From JBOGDS01 sp050743075 (GTDB taxonomy: Bacteria; Actinomycetota; Actinomycetes; Jiangellales; Jiangellaceae), in assembly GCA_050743075.1 (NCBI GenBank), contig JBOGDS010000009.1:1-62446 (forward strand): DNA of 62,446 nt, in the 5' to 3' direction. This document shows positions 8,805 through 17,756 of this stretch, piece by piece (within the stretch, counting starts at the first letter, position 1; every line of letters starts with the position of its first letter). A program made the position numbers and the translations under genes. The notes beneath the pieces were generated by a model that worked only from the letters and a program-made list of their open reading frames with translations, was not told the DNA's origin and ran no database searches.

Positions 8805-9197
8805 TCAGCCGTCGACGACCTGGCCGCTGAGCGCCCTCCTGGCCGCATCGAGGTCCCCGACGCAGATCACGGCGTGGAACTCCTGGGCGGAGACGCGAAC
8901 GGGTAGCAGCAGCTCCACGTTGACGCCGGCGTCGGCGAGCTTGCGGAACGTCGCCGCCCCGGCCCCGGGGACGTTGTCCATGCGCACGGCGAGTGCCTGG
9001 CGCTCGGTGAACTCGATGCCCGCGTCCTCGAGCGCCGTCCGCGCCGCCGCCTCGTCGTCGGCGACGAACGCGACCGTGCCACCCTCACCATGCGTGCTAC
9101 CACACAGGACGAGGTTGACCCCGCGGGCCGCCATCGCCTCACACAGGCCGGCCAGCTCGCCGGGCTGGTTCGTGAACTCCACCGTGAAGGCGCTCAT
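8805..9197 (-). CDS. ACT domain protein
   Basis: 130 aa built from two ACT-like beta-alpha-beta repeats (about 1-65 and 66-130). The first begins FTVEFTNQPGELAGLCEAMAARG, the usual ACT start in which a P-G-x-L turn precedes the first helix. ACT domains bind amino acids or other small ligands to regulate enzymes; no catalytic domain is attached, so the role is unknown. GGAGGAG sits just before ATG 9197. It is downstream of the broken thymidine kinase gene on the same strand. Confidence 0.8.
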   Translation of the reverse strand: MSAFTVEFTNQPGELAGLCEAMAARGVNLVLCGSTHGEGGTVAFVADDEAAARTALEDAGIEFTERQALAVRMDNVPGAGAATFRKLADAGVNVELLLPVRVSAQEFHAVICVGDLDAARRALSGQVVDG

Positions 9198-9262
9198 CGT
9201 GCTCTCCTCCTCCAGACCGCTCAGGGCCGAACGTACTCTCCGCGTCCGGGCACCGGAACACG

Positions 9263-9794
9263 TCAGCCGGCCACGTCGGGGAACGGGATGGGTGCCGGTG
9301 AGACCCCGCTGACGCCGGCGCTGGCTGAGGTCATCATCGGTCGGTGATGGCGGCGACAGAGCACCTCGTAACCCACGACGCCGCCATCTCCCGGTACCAC
9401 GGTGTCGCCGACGACGACCTGCTCACCCTCGACGACCATCACACCGTCGATCGTCCGCGCGTTGTGCGTGGCCCGCTTGCCGCACCAGCACAGCGCTTCG
9501 AGCTGGAGCGTGTGCACCCGGTCGGCCATCTCGACCATGCGTGCCGATCCGGGGAACAGCCGGGTGCGGAAGTCGGTCAGGATGCCGAACGCGACCACAG
9601 ATCCAGCTCGGGTGCACCTCGACGGCGGGTACCTCGAGCCCGAGCCGGCTGGACACCCGCGCCGCACCGGCCCGGTCGTGAGCGGACAGGATCAGGCCCA
9701 CCAGGCCGCGCTGCCGGTAGTTGTAGTCCATCTGCAGCGCCAACGTGGACTTGCCGCAGTCCATGGTTCCGGTGAAGAAGACGAGCTCCGCCAT
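9263..9794 (-). pseudogene. tdk: Thymidine kinase with internal deletion and frameshift
   Basis: Two frames must be joined to read this gene. The first (from ATG 9794) gives MAELVFFTGTMDCGKSTLAL with an intact P-loop and then SSRLGLEVPAVEVHP. The second, one frame over, begins near 9600 as VVAFGILTDFRTRLFPGSAR, followed by the zinc-binding cysteines (CWCGKRATHNA, VLCRRHH). Type II thymidine kinases of actinobacteria have about 45 residues between these blocks, including the magnesium-binding DEAQF. Here only a few residues remain. So ~130 bases seem deleted with loss of frame at about 9595-9610. Loss of the Walker B segment should abolish activity even if the frame were restored. The stop in the second frame is at 9263. 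An assembly error at a repeat is the main alternative. Confidence 0.85.
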
Positions 9795-9803
9795 GCGTTC
9801 CGG

Positions 9804-10925
9804 TCAGCCCTCCGTCACCAGGAGCGGGACGAGCATCTCAGCAGCGCTCAGCGCCCCGTGCAGTCCGACCAGGGTCGCTTCGACCGGGAAGACACTCCGC
9901 ATCTCCACGGCACAGTTCCCGTTGACCGAGACCACGACATCCCCGATCCGGTCGAGCACTCGGGCCTCGACCGCACCGAACCAGTGCGCGGACACCGCCT
10001 CCTCCCGCAAGCGGACGACGGCACGCTCGCCCAAGACGGCCTGCCACGCCGCCAGCACGTCGTCCGCGGCCCCGGGCTTGGCGTACACGTGCCGGAACCG
10101 GGCCTCTCCTCCGACCAGCGCGACGCCGGCCCGCAACGCCGGCACGTCGTCGACGTCGATCCGGTCGGCTGGCTCCACGTCGACCATGCCGTGGTCCGCG
10201 GTGACCACCAGGACGGTGCCGTGCGGCAGCGCGTCGTGAAGGTCCTCCGCGAGGTGGTCGACCATGGCGAGCTGGTACTGCCACGCCGCCGAGGCGCAGC
10301 CGGCTTTGTGGCCGGTGAAGTCGAGGTCTCCGTCGTACACATAGACCAGGGCCAGGTTGTCCGCCGCTCCGGTCGCCGCCGCCGCGACCCGCTCGCCCAG
10401 GCTGTCCGCGCCGCGGAAACCCGGGCCCCGCAGGCCGACGGTCGTCAGCCCGGAGGTCCGGAACCGGCGCTGGCCCACCACCGTGACCGCCACGCCGGCC
10501 CGTCCGGCCCGTTCGAACATCGTGGGGTGCGGCTGGTACGCCACCGGGTCGACGGCCGGGTCCCACTTGAGCGCGTTCAGCAGCGAGTTCCCGCCGGGCA
10601 GCCGCGTGGTGTAGCCGAGGACGCCGTGCCGTCCGGGCGGCAGGCCCGTGCCGAAGCTGGTCAGGCTTGTGGCCGTCGTCGTCGGGCTGCCGACCGTGAT
10701 CGCGCGCCCGCTGAGGGAGCTCAGGAACGGCGCCTTCGTCGGATGTGCGCGCAGGAGATTCCAGCCCAGCCCGTCGACCAGCAGGACGCAGTACCGGTGG
10801 GCGACGGGCAGGCCGAGGACGTCGTGCTCCCCTGCTACCCCGAGCGCAGCCAGGACCGACGGGAGAACGTCGGCCAATGACGATTCGCCGTAGCGGGGCA
10901 GGACCAGGCCGTCGGCCCGACTCAC
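9804..10925 (-). CDS. Alkaline phosphatase / nucleotide pyrophosphatase superfamily protein
   Basis: 373 aa, cytosolic (no signal peptide). Metal-site motifs of the type I phosphodiesterase fold are present: VLLVDGLGW with Asp51, the nucleophile region PTTTATSLTSFGTG (about 81-94), DGDLDFTGHKAG, and VTADHGM. Family members hydrolyse phosphate mono- or diesters; the substrate is unknown. The start is GTG 10925, overlapping the DUF5998 stop (GTGA). It ends 10 bases before the thymidine kinase start, so DUF5998, this gene and tdk form one unit, an order typical of actinobacteria. Confidence 0.87.
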   Translation of the reverse strand: MSRADGLVLPRYGESSLADVLPSVLAALGVAGEHDVLGLPVAHRYCVLLVDGLGWNLLRAHPTKAPFLSSLSGRAITVGSPTTTATSLTSFGTGLPPGRHGVLGYTTRLPGGNSLLNALKWDPAVDPVAYQPHPTMFERAGRAGVAVTVVGQRRFRTSGLTTVGLRGPGFRGADSLGERVAAAATGAADNLALVYVYDGDLDFTGHKAGCASAAWQYQLAMVDHLAEDLHDALPHGTVLVVTADHGMVDVEPADRIDVDDVPALRAGVALVGGEARFRHVYAKPGAADDVLAAWQAVLGERAVVRLREEAVSAHWFGAVEARVLDRIGDVVVSVNGNCAVEMRSVFPVEATLVGLHGALSAAEMLVPLLVTEG

Positions 10926-11503
10926 CGCACCCGCACCGTAGCCGCGGACAGGGCGCGGGCGAACGTGAGCATGTCCTCGACCCGGCTGCCGCCGTCTGCG
11001 GCCTCGCTCACCCGCAACGTGAAGTCGTCGGAGGTCAAGGCGCCGGTGTAGCCGTGGTCGGCCTCGCAATCGGGGTCGCCGCAGCCCGCGGGCTCGAGAT
11101 CGACCCGGCTCATCGCACCCCATCCGACCGTGAGCACCACCTCGCGCGCCGGGTCGCCGACGCGGTAGGACGCCGGTGAGGTCACCGTCCTGCTCACCAC
11201 GACCGACGAGACCCGGTCCAGCGGCACGGCCTCCGTGGACGTGGTCGCGTACGGCAGTGGATGCCCCTCGTCGGAGGGGTACTCGTCGGTGTGACCGACG
11301 ACGAGCCGCGTGGGGGTCAGCACCAGTACGCTGACGTGCCGGCGCAGTTCGTCACGGTCGAAGTGTGGCTCGTGGTGGACGACGTAGGACTGGACGGGCT
11401 CCCCGGCAAGGGCCGTCTCCAGCGTGTCCTCAACGAGGTTCGGGTAGTAGCCGGCCTGCTGGATGGCGAGGCGAAGGCCTTCGTGGGTGCCCGTATCGGC
11501 CAT
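10922..11503 (-). CDS. DUF5998 family protein
   Basis: 193 aa, soluble. It contains the conserved family pattern with HHEPHFDRDELRRHVSVLVL near residue 43 and a cysteine pair GCGDPDCEADHGYTG near 140, which may bind a metal. The family is restricted to actinobacteria and has no assigned function. ATG 11503 is preferred over ATG 11512 because an AAGGA-type ribosome site then lies about 8 bases upstream. It is coupled to the downstream phosphatase gene by a GTGA overlap. Confidence 0.85.
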   Translation of the reverse strand: MADTGTHEGLRLAIQQAGYYPNLVEDTLETALAGEPVQSYVVHHEPHFDRDELRRHVSVLVLTPTRLVVGHTDEYPSDEGHPLPYATTSTEAVPLDRVSSVVVSRTVTSPASYRVGDPAREVVLTVGWGAMSRVDLEPAGCGDPDCEADHGYTGALTSDDFTLRVSEAADGGSRVEDMLTFARALSAATVRVR

Positions 11504-11527
11504 GGACTCCATCCTTGCACGCGCCTG

Positions 11528-14200
11528 TCACCCCAGGCGGCGCACGTACCAGTCCGAGCGCGGGCCCGGCGGAGCTGTCCGGGCCGAGGCGTTGACGACC
11601 GCGAGACCGTTCGGTGCGACGAGAACCGGGCTCAGCTCGAGGTCGGCGACCTCGGGCAGATCGTCGGTCAACCTCGACATCCGATGCAGCAGATCCTCGA
11701 CTGCTGCGACGTCGGCGACCACGCTGCCCTGGTAGCCCAGCAACAAGGGTGCGGCCCTGACCTCGCGCACCATCTCGGCCGCGTCGACGTCGGTCAACGG
11801 CGGGATGCGGTACGACAGGTCGCCGAGAAGCTCCGTCGCGACGCCGGACACGCCGAACGAGACGACCGGCCCGAACAGCGGGTCCTCCCAGGCACGCACG
11901 CCGACCGGGACTCCGGCGGGAGCCATGGGCTGGACGACGAATCCTGCGCCGACCGGGTCGGCCAACGTGCGGGTCAGCGTGGCCCACGCATGGCGCATCT
12001 CGTCCGGCGAACCGATGTTGCGCCAGACGTCGGCCAGATCCGGACGGTGTCGTAGGTGCGCCGCGGTCGCCTTCAGCACGACGTTCCAGCCCAGCCGTTC
12101 CCCCGCCTGGACTGCGTCGTCGACCGTGGCGACGGGAGCCGTCTCGAGCAGGTCGATGCCATAGCACGCCAGCAGTTCACGCAGCATTGGACCCTCGACG
12201 ACACCGCCCGCCGGATCAAGCGCCAGCATCTTCGCGACGACCGCGCCGGCGGCGTCGACATCACAGCCGTCGACGTAGGGCGCGTGACCATGCGGACGTG
12301 CGCGCCACGCTGCGTAGGCCGTGACGTGGGCAAGCGCGCGGGCGGCCTCCTCGGGCGACGGGTACGACGGCACCGACCCGCGCCGTAGCACACCCTGAGC
12401 GTCCACCAGGCGCAACGCCTCCGGCACGCCCCCGCTGCCCAGGAACGTCGTCACCACCGGCTTGGTGCCGCCCGCCGTGACCGCGGCGAGGACCCGAGCC
12501 ACCTCGTCGCCCCGCGAGGAGTGGAGCGTCGGTGCGAACACCACGAACGCCGCGTCGACCCCGGGGTCCGCCACGATGCGCACCATGGCTCGTTCGAAGT
12601 TCTCGGCCGACGCACCCGGCCCGAGATCGAGCGGGTCGCCGACGACGTCCAGTCCCGCGCTGACCGCAGCGTCCGCCGCGAGCAGTCCCAGCGCATCCGA
12701 GTTTCCCACGATCGCAACCCGCCGCCCGCGCGGCAGCGGCTGGTAGGCCAGGACCTGGGCGACGTCGAACATCTCCGCGAGCGTTTCGACCCGGATGACG
12801 CCTGACTGCCGGAACATCGCATCGAGCGCGGCCACCGGAGCCTCGGTCGGTCGCACCGTGTGCCCCAGCGGCACGCCCTGGGTCGAGCGTCCGCTCTTCA
12901 CGGCCACGACCGGCTTGGCGGACGCGACCCGGCGGGCCAGCCGGGAGAACTTGCGCGGGTTGCCCAGCGACTCCAGGTACAGCAGCACCACCTCGGTCGC
13001 CGCGTCCTCCTGCCAGTACTGGAGCAGGTCGTTGCCGGAAACGTCGGCCCGGTTGCCGGCCGAGACGAACGTCGACAGACCCAGTCCCCGGTCCGCAACG
13101 GCTTGCAGGATCGCGGCTCCCAGGGCGCCGGACTGGGAGAAGAACCCGACCCGACCCGGCGGCGGGATCACCGGGGCCAGCGATGCGTTGAGCGAACAGC
13201 CAGGATCGTTGTTGATGATCCCCAGGCAGTTCGGGCCGACCACGCGCATGCCGTGGGACCGCGCGATCCGCACCAGTTCGGCCTGCCGCTCACGTCCCTG
13301 CGGGCCGGTCTCTGCGAAGCCGGCCGACACCACGACCAGGCCCCGCACCCCCTTGTCGGCGCAGTCGTGCACCACACCGAGAACGGCCTCGGCGGGAACG
13401 GCGACCACGGCGAGGTCGACCGCTCCGGGCACGTCGCGCACTGTCGGGTACGCAGGCACACCGGAGACCGCGGCGGCCGCCGGGTTCACCGCGTACACCG
13501 GCCCGGTGAAACCGCCACGCACCAGGTTGCGGACCAGTGCCTGACCCGCCTTGTCGCGTGACCGGCTGGCACCGACGACCGCCACCGAGGCCGGCCGGAG
13601 CAGGCGCTGGATCGAGCGCGCTTCGGCGCGGTGTTCGCGCGCTGCCATGACGTCCAACGAGTCGTCCGTGGGCCCGATCTCGAACTCGACGTGGACCACC
13701 CCGTCGGCGAACGTGTTGCCGACGGTGTACCCCGCGTCACCGAAGACAGTGATCATCTTCTGGTTGCCGGGCAGTACATCCGCGACGAACCGCCGGATGC
13801 CGCGCGCGCGGGCCGCCTGGGCGAGGTGCTCCAGCAGGACACTGCCGACGCCGCGGCCCTGGTGGGCGTCCTCGACCAGGAAGGCCACCTCGGCCTGGTC
13901 GGCGTCCAGGCGTTCGTAGCGGCCGACGGCGATCATGTCCTCGCCGGTGAGCAGGATCAGCGCCACCCGGTCCCTGTGGTCGACGCTGGTGAAACGCTCG
14001 ATGTCACGGTCGGACAAGGTCGGGTACGGCGCAAAGAACCGATTGTACTTCGACTCGTCGCTGACCCGGTCGTAGAACTCGACCAGCCGGTCCGCGTCGT
14101 CGCGGCGGATCGGCCTCAGGTGTGCCGTGGCGCCGTCGGACAAGACGACATCGGCCTCCCAGTGCGCCGGATACGGCGCCGAGGGGCCCGGCGTGTCCAC
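11528..14200 (-). CDS. GNAT acetyltransferase fused to NDP-forming acyl-CoA synthetase (Pat-like)
   Basis: 890 aa, two parts. Residues ~15-165 are a GNAT acetyltransferase (QGRGVGSVLLEHL is the acetyl-CoA loop). Residues ~200-890 match the ADP-forming acetyl-CoA synthetase family: CoA-binding domain (RPASVAVVGASR), succinyl-CoA-ligase-like domain (GFFSQSGALGAAI) and an ATP-grasp domain (VVLKATAAHLRHRPDLADV). In Salmonella Pat the GNAT part is C-terminal; here it is N-terminal, the reversed order seen in many actinobacteria. These proteins acetylate lysines of metabolic enzymes, while the synthetase half is usually inactive and regulatory. The ligase-half catalytic His should be checked by alignment. 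It lies just upstream of DUF5998 on the same strand. Confidence 0.88.
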   Translation of the reverse strand: MDTPGPSAPYPAHWEADVVLSDGATAHLRPIRRDDADRLVEFYDRVSDESKYNRFFAPYPTLSDRDIERFTSVDHRDRVALILLTGEDMIAVGRYERLDADQAEVAFLVEDAHQGRGVGSVLLEHLAQAARARGIRRFVADVLPGNQKMITVFGDAGYTVGNTFADGVVHVEFEIGPTDDSLDVMAAREHRAEARSIQRLLRPASVAVVGASRSRDKAGQALVRNLVRGGFTGPVYAVNPAAAAVSGVPAYPTVRDVPGAVDLAVVAVPAEAVLGVVHDCADKGVRGLVVVSAGFAETGPQGRERQAELVRIARSHGMRVVGPNCLGIINNDPGCSLNASLAPVIPPPGRVGFFSQSGALGAAILQAVADRGLGLSTFVSAGNRADVSGNDLLQYWQEDAATEVVLLYLESLGNPRKFSRLARRVASAKPVVAVKSGRSTQGVPLGHTVRPTEAPVAALDAMFRQSGVIRVETLAEMFDVAQVLAYQPLPRGRRVAIVGNSDALGLLAADAAVSAGLDVVGDPLDLGPGASAENFERAMVRIVADPGVDAAFVVFAPTLHSSRGDEVARVLAAVTAGGTKPVVTTFLGSGGVPEALRLVDAQGVLRRGSVPSYPSPEEAARALAHVTAYAAWRARPHGHAPYVDGCDVDAAGAVVAKMLALDPAGGVVEGPMLRELLACYGIDLLETAPVATVDDAVQAGERLGWNVVLKATAAHLRHRPDLADVWRNIGSPDEMRHAWATLTRTLADPVGAGFVVQPMAPAGVPVGVRAWEDPLFGPVVSFGVSGVATELLGDLSYRIPPLTDVDAAEMVREVRAAPLLLGYQGSVVADVAAVEDLLHRMSRLTDDLPEVADLELSPVLVAPNGLAVVNASARTAPPGPRSDWYVRRLG

Positions 14201-14228
14201 GATGCGACAGTAACGCCACGCGAGCCGC

Positions 14229-14597
14229 TCAGACGGCGAAGATCCGCAGCGACGGAGCCAGCCGGCGAAGGTCGTCGGGGGCGCTTGTCACCACCACGTC
14301 GCCTCGCTGGGCCGCACATATCACGACCGACGCGTCGATGACGTCCGCCGTCCCCGTGAGCGCACACAGGACGCCCGAAGCACGCGCAGCCGGTTCATCC
14401 AGCGCGACGATGACGGTGCCCGACGACGCGAGCATTGGTGAGAGCCGCACCTGCCTGCCGCCACCACGCCATGCCTGCGCGAGCACCCCTGCCGGAATGC
14501 TGATGGACCGGCCATGTCTCTCCGCAGCGTCGAGCAAAGCTGTGACGAACCGGTGCCGGCGCTCGATCGCGATCAAGGCACCCGTGTCGAGCGTCAT
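14229..14597 (-). CDS. PIN-domain toxin (VapC-like)
   Basis: 122 aa, a single PIN domain. It begins MTLDTGALIAIERRH with Asp4 and Glu12 in the expected acidic positions, then ADVIDASVVICAA (about residues 84-96) and a C-terminal VVTSAPDDLRRL. These residues normally coordinate magnesium for RNA cleavage. ATG 14597 overlaps the antitoxin stop (ATGA), typical of VapBC operons; a GTG 9 bases earlier is possible. The pair lies between the acetyltransferase and parC genes and is a likely mobile accessory element. Confidence 0.85.
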   Translation of the reverse strand: MTLDTGALIAIERRHRFVTALLDAAERHGRSISIPAGVLAQAWRGGGRQVRLSPMLASSGTVIVALDEPAARASGVLCALTGTADVIDASVVICAAQRGDVVVTSAPDDLRRLAPSLRIFAV

Positions 14598-14848
14598 CCC
14601 TTCCACGGAATTCCCAGCACCTCATGCGCCCAGCGGTACGCGTCCTCACCGGGCTCACCGTCTTCGGCGATCATGTCGGCGACGAGATCAGCGAGCGTGT
14701 CCTGACTCGACACGCGACGTAGCGCATCCGCCACGTAGCCCGACACGCTCGCTGCGTGTCCGTCAGCGACTGCCTGCCTGGCCTCCTCGACGAGCTCGTC
14801 AGGAAGACTCACGGTGATCTTCGTGGTAATACCCGAATCATACTGCAC
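14594..14848 (-). CDS. Antitoxin of PIN-domain toxin (ribbon-helix-helix type)
   Basis: 84 aa. After GTG 14848 comes ITTKITVSLPDELVEEARQA, the N-terminal beta strand and helix of a ribbon-helix-helix DNA-binding domain, then an acidic C-terminal tail (LADLVADMIAEDGEPGEDAY) expected to wrap the toxin. No in-frame ATG is available, so GTG 14848 is chosen; longer frames run into the divergent parC region and give no recognisable protein. It is coupled to the toxin by an ATGA overlap and should autoregulate. Confidence 0.8.
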   Translation of the reverse strand: MQYDSGITTKITVSLPDELVEEARQAVADGHAASVSGYVADALRRVSSQDTLADLVADMIAEDGEPGEDAYRWAHEVLGIPWKG

Positions 14849-15019
14849 GGTCCTGCAACGGGACCTCCTCCACGACCGTCGGATCGGCCCATCCAGGCGC
14901 GTCGGATAACCGCCGATCCGGTTGTCCACAGCCGAACTCGTGAGTCGCTGCGCGGACGTGCCGGGCGAGGCGGCAAGAATGGGCAACGCCCGCCCAGCCC
15001 GTCCGAGGAGCCCGCCGCG

Positions 15020-17464
15020 ATGGCCCGTCGTAGTACCAGGACGCCGCCCCCCGAGGACATCGAGGAGACCATCCTCGACGTCGACGTCGCCGAGGAGATG
15101 CGAGGCAGCTTCCTCGAGTATGCGTATTCCGTCATCTACTCCCGGGCGATCCCCGACGCGCGTGACGGCCTCAAACCGGTCCAGCGGCGGATCCTGTTCC
15201 AGATGAACGAGATGGGCCTGCGGCCGGACCGAGCCCACGTGAAGTGCGGGCGGGTCGTCGGCGACGTCATGGGCAAGCTCCACCCGCACGGCGACGGCGC
15301 CATCTACGACACGCTGGTCCGGATGGCCCAGCCGTGGGCCATGCGGGTGCCCCTGGTCGACGGGCATGGCAACTTCGGCTCTTTGGATTCCGGCCCGGCT
15401 GCGTACAGATACACCGAATGCCGGCTGGCGGAGCCCGCGACCCTGCTAACGGGGTCACTCGACGAGGACGTCGTCGACATGGTGCCGAACTACGACGGCA
15501 CCTATGAGCAACCGGACGTGCTGCCGTCGGCTTTCCCGAACCTGCTGGTCAACGGCGCGAGCGGCATCGCCGTTGGCATGGCGACGAACATGCCGCCGCA
15601 CAACCTCGGCGAGGTCGTCGAGGCCGCCCGGCACCTGCTCGCGCATCCCGACGCCACGCTCGACGACCTGATGCGCTTCGTCCCAGGGCCTGACCTGCCC
15701 ACCGGCGGGCGGATCGTCGGGCTCGGCGGGATCCGCGAAGCGTACGAGACCGGACGGGGCTCGTTCCGTACCCGCGCCACCGCTCGGGTCGAGAGCATCA
15801 CCGCGCGCCGGCAGGGCATCGTCGTCACCGAGCTGCCGTACACCGTCGGCCCCGAGCGGGTGCGCGAGCGGATCGCTGACCTGGTCCGCAGCAAGAAGCT
15901 GCAGGGCGTCAACGACGTCGAGGACTACACAGACCGCAACACCAGCCTGCGCCTGGTGGTCGAGCTGAAGAGTGGGTTCGTCCCGGAGGCAGTCCTCGAA
16001 CAGCTTTACAAGCTGACCCCGCTCGAGGAGTCGTTCTCGATCAACAACGTCGCGCTGGTGGACGGTCAGCCGCGCACCCTGGGCCTCAAGGAGCTGCTCG
16101 AGGTCTTCATCGCGCATCGCCTCGACGTGGTGCGCCGCCGGTCCGAGTACCGACGGCGACGCAGGCAGGAACGCCTGCACCTGGTCGACGGCCTCCTGGT
16201 CGCACTGCTGGACATCGACGAGGTCATCCAGGTGATCCGGACCAGCGAGGACTCGACGGCCGCCCGCCAGCGGCTCATGACGGTCTTCGACCTCTCCGAG
16301 GCGCAGGCGCGCTTCATCCTCGACACGCAGCTGCGCAAGCTCACCAAGTACGACCGGCTGGAGCTCGAGAGCGAGGGCGAGCGGCTTCGTGGCGAGATCG
16401 CCGAGTTGACGGCGATCCTCGACGACCCGGCCCGGCTGCGGCATGTCGCCTCCGCTGAGCTCGCCGAGGTCGCCGCGGCGCACGCCACACCCCGCCGCAC
16501 CGTGCTGCTCGAGTCCGCCGGTCAGCCGGCCGTCACCGCGGTCTCCGCGATGGAGGTCGCCGACGATCCGTGCCGTGTGCTGCTCTCGTCGACGGGCCTG
16601 CTGGCCCGCACGACATCCTCGGACCAGCCGCCGGAAGGGGGCAAGCGGGCCAAGCACGACGTGGTCGTCTCGTCCGTGGTCACGACGGCGCGGGGAATCG
16701 TCGGCGTGGTCACCTCGACCGGCCGCCTGCTGCGGTTGTCGGTGCTCGACCTTCCGGCATTGCCGCCGACCGCCCAAGTCCCGACGCTGGCCGGTGGCGC
16801 AGCGCTGAAGGAGTTCCTGGACCTGGCGCGCGACGAGCACGTTCTCTGCCTGACCACCTTGGACACCGGTTCGGGCGGCCTGGCGGTGGGCACTGAACGC
16901 GGCGTCGTGAAGCGCGTCGTCCCCGACCACCCGACCAACAAGGACGCGTGGGACGTGATCCGCCTCGACGACGGCGACCGCGTGGTCGGCGCGGCCGAGC
17001 TCCGCACCGGGTCCCTAGACCTCGTCTTCGTCACCTCCGACGCACAGCTGTTGCGGTTCGCCGCCGGATCGGTGCGGCCGCAGGGGCGAGGCGGCGGCGG
17101 GATGGCCGGCATCAGGCTGGCAACGGGCGCCCGGGTCGTGTTCTTCGGGGCCGTCGATCCGCACGGCGCCTCGGAGGTGGTGACGGTCGCAGGCTCGTCG
17201 GCGGCCCTGCCGGGCACGCAGAGCGGCACCGTCAAGGTCGCGCCCTACGACGAGTACCCGGCCAAGGGCCGTGCCACCGGCGGTGTCAGGTGCCACCGCT
17301 TCCTGCGTGGCGAAGACACGCTCCTGCTGGCCTGGGCCGGTGCCGCACCCGCCCGCGCGGCAGCGGCCAGCGGCGTGCCGATCGCCCTGCCCGACGCCAC
17401 CGGCCGCCGTGACGGGTCGGGCACGCCCGCACCGCAGGTGATCGCCGCTGTCAGCGGGCCCTAG
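15020..17464 (+). CDS. parC: DNA topoisomerase IV subunit A
   Basis: 814 aa. It opens the DNA gate of topoisomerase IV and works with ParE (33043-35163) to unlink daughter chromosomes. Landmarks: SFLEYAYSVIYSRAIPDARD, the quinolone-resistance region, the active-site tyrosine Tyr131 in AAYRYTE, SGIAVGMATNMPPHNLGEV, and a C-terminal beta-pinwheel domain from about residue 500. A GyrA-box-like stretch QGRGGGGM at 688-695 is present, but it lacks the QRRGGKG of true GyrA. The ATG at 15020 is chosen because it starts the conserved acidic lead DIEETILDVDVAEEMRG; the frame open upstream to 14756 has no similarity. Distinguishing ParC from a second GyrA rests on context. Confidence 0.88.
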   Translation: MARRSTRTPPPEDIEETILDVDVAEEMRGSFLEYAYSVIYSRAIPDARDGLKPVQRRILFQMNEMGLRPDRAHVKCGRVVGDVMGKLHPHGDGAIYDTLVRMAQPWAMRVPLVDGHGNFGSLDSGPAAYRYTECRLAEPATLLTGSLDEDVVDMVPNYDGTYEQPDVLPSAFPNLLVNGASGIAVGMATNMPPHNLGEVVEAARHLLAHPDATLDDLMRFVPGPDLPTGGRIVGLGGIREAYETGRGSFRTRATARVESITARRQGIVVTELPYTVGPERVRERIADLVRSKKLQGVNDVEDYTDRNTSLRLVVELKSGFVPEAVLEQLYKLTPLEESFSINNVALVDGQPRTLGLKELLEVFIAHRLDVVRRRSEYRRRRRQERLHLVDGLLVALLDIDEVIQVIRTSEDSTAARQRLMTVFDLSEAQARFILDTQLRKLTKYDRLELESEGERLRGEIAELTAILDDPARLRHVASAELAEVAAAHATPRRTVLLESAGQPAVTAVSAMEVADDPCRVLLSSTGLLARTTSSDQPPEGGKRAKHDVVVSSVVTTARGIVGVVTSTGRLLRLSVLDLPALPPTAQVPTLAGGAALKEFLDLARDEHVLCLTTLDTGSGGLAVGTERGVVKRVVPDHPTNKDAWDVIRLDDGDRVVGAAELRTGSLDLVFVTSDAQLLRFAAGSVRPQGRGGGGMAGIRLATGARVVFFGAVDPHGASEVVTVAGSSAALPGTQSGTVKVAPYDEYPAKGRATGGVRCHRFLRGEDTLLLAWAGAAPARAAAASGVPIALPDATGRRDGSGTPAPQVIAAVSGP

Positions 17465-17502
17465 CGTGACGGTCTCGGTCCGCAGTCCCGCAGGGTGGCC
17501 CG

Positions 17503-17660
17503 GTGGAAGCAAGCCCAGCTGACCGGGAAGCAATCGATGTTCCGCCGCCGCATCGGGAGCTCAGGCGCCTGGAGCCGCTGATCGGCACCTGGCATGTCCA
17601 CCACCACAGTCGCTACGAGGGCAGGGCCCTGGATCATCGCGCCGGCCTTCGCCCGTGCCC
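17503..17660 (+). pseudogene. Possible N-terminal remnant of a DUF1579-like protein
   Basis: The stretch 17465-18029 holds no intact gene. From GTG 17503 the frame gives PPPHRELRRLEPLIGTWHV, which resembles the start of DUF1579/nitrobindin-like proteins (x-E-L-R-R-L-D-P-L-V-G-T-W). The similarity ends before the palindromic element at 17660. Downstream (17757-18029) I see only frames without recognisable content. The simplest reading is a gene broken at or near the insertion of that element. The evidence is one short motif, so the call is tentative. Confidence 0.35.
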
Positions 17661-17756
17661 GGTGTACCGAACGACAGGAACAACGACGGTGCGGAGGGGG
17701 ACTTGTCCCGATATGACGGGGAGCCTTTCGCGTTGTTCCTGTCGTTCGGTGCACCG
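17660..17756. repeat. Palindromic repeat element, copy B
   Basis: Two 26-base arms (17660-17685 and 17731-17756) are inverted copies with one mismatch; their core is the same GTACCGAnCGACAGGAACAA found in copy A at 8699-8786. The 45-base centre differs from copy A but contains its own short hairpin around CTTGTCCCG/CGGGGAG. It lies in a gene-free stretch between parC and lprG. Confidence 0.85.
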
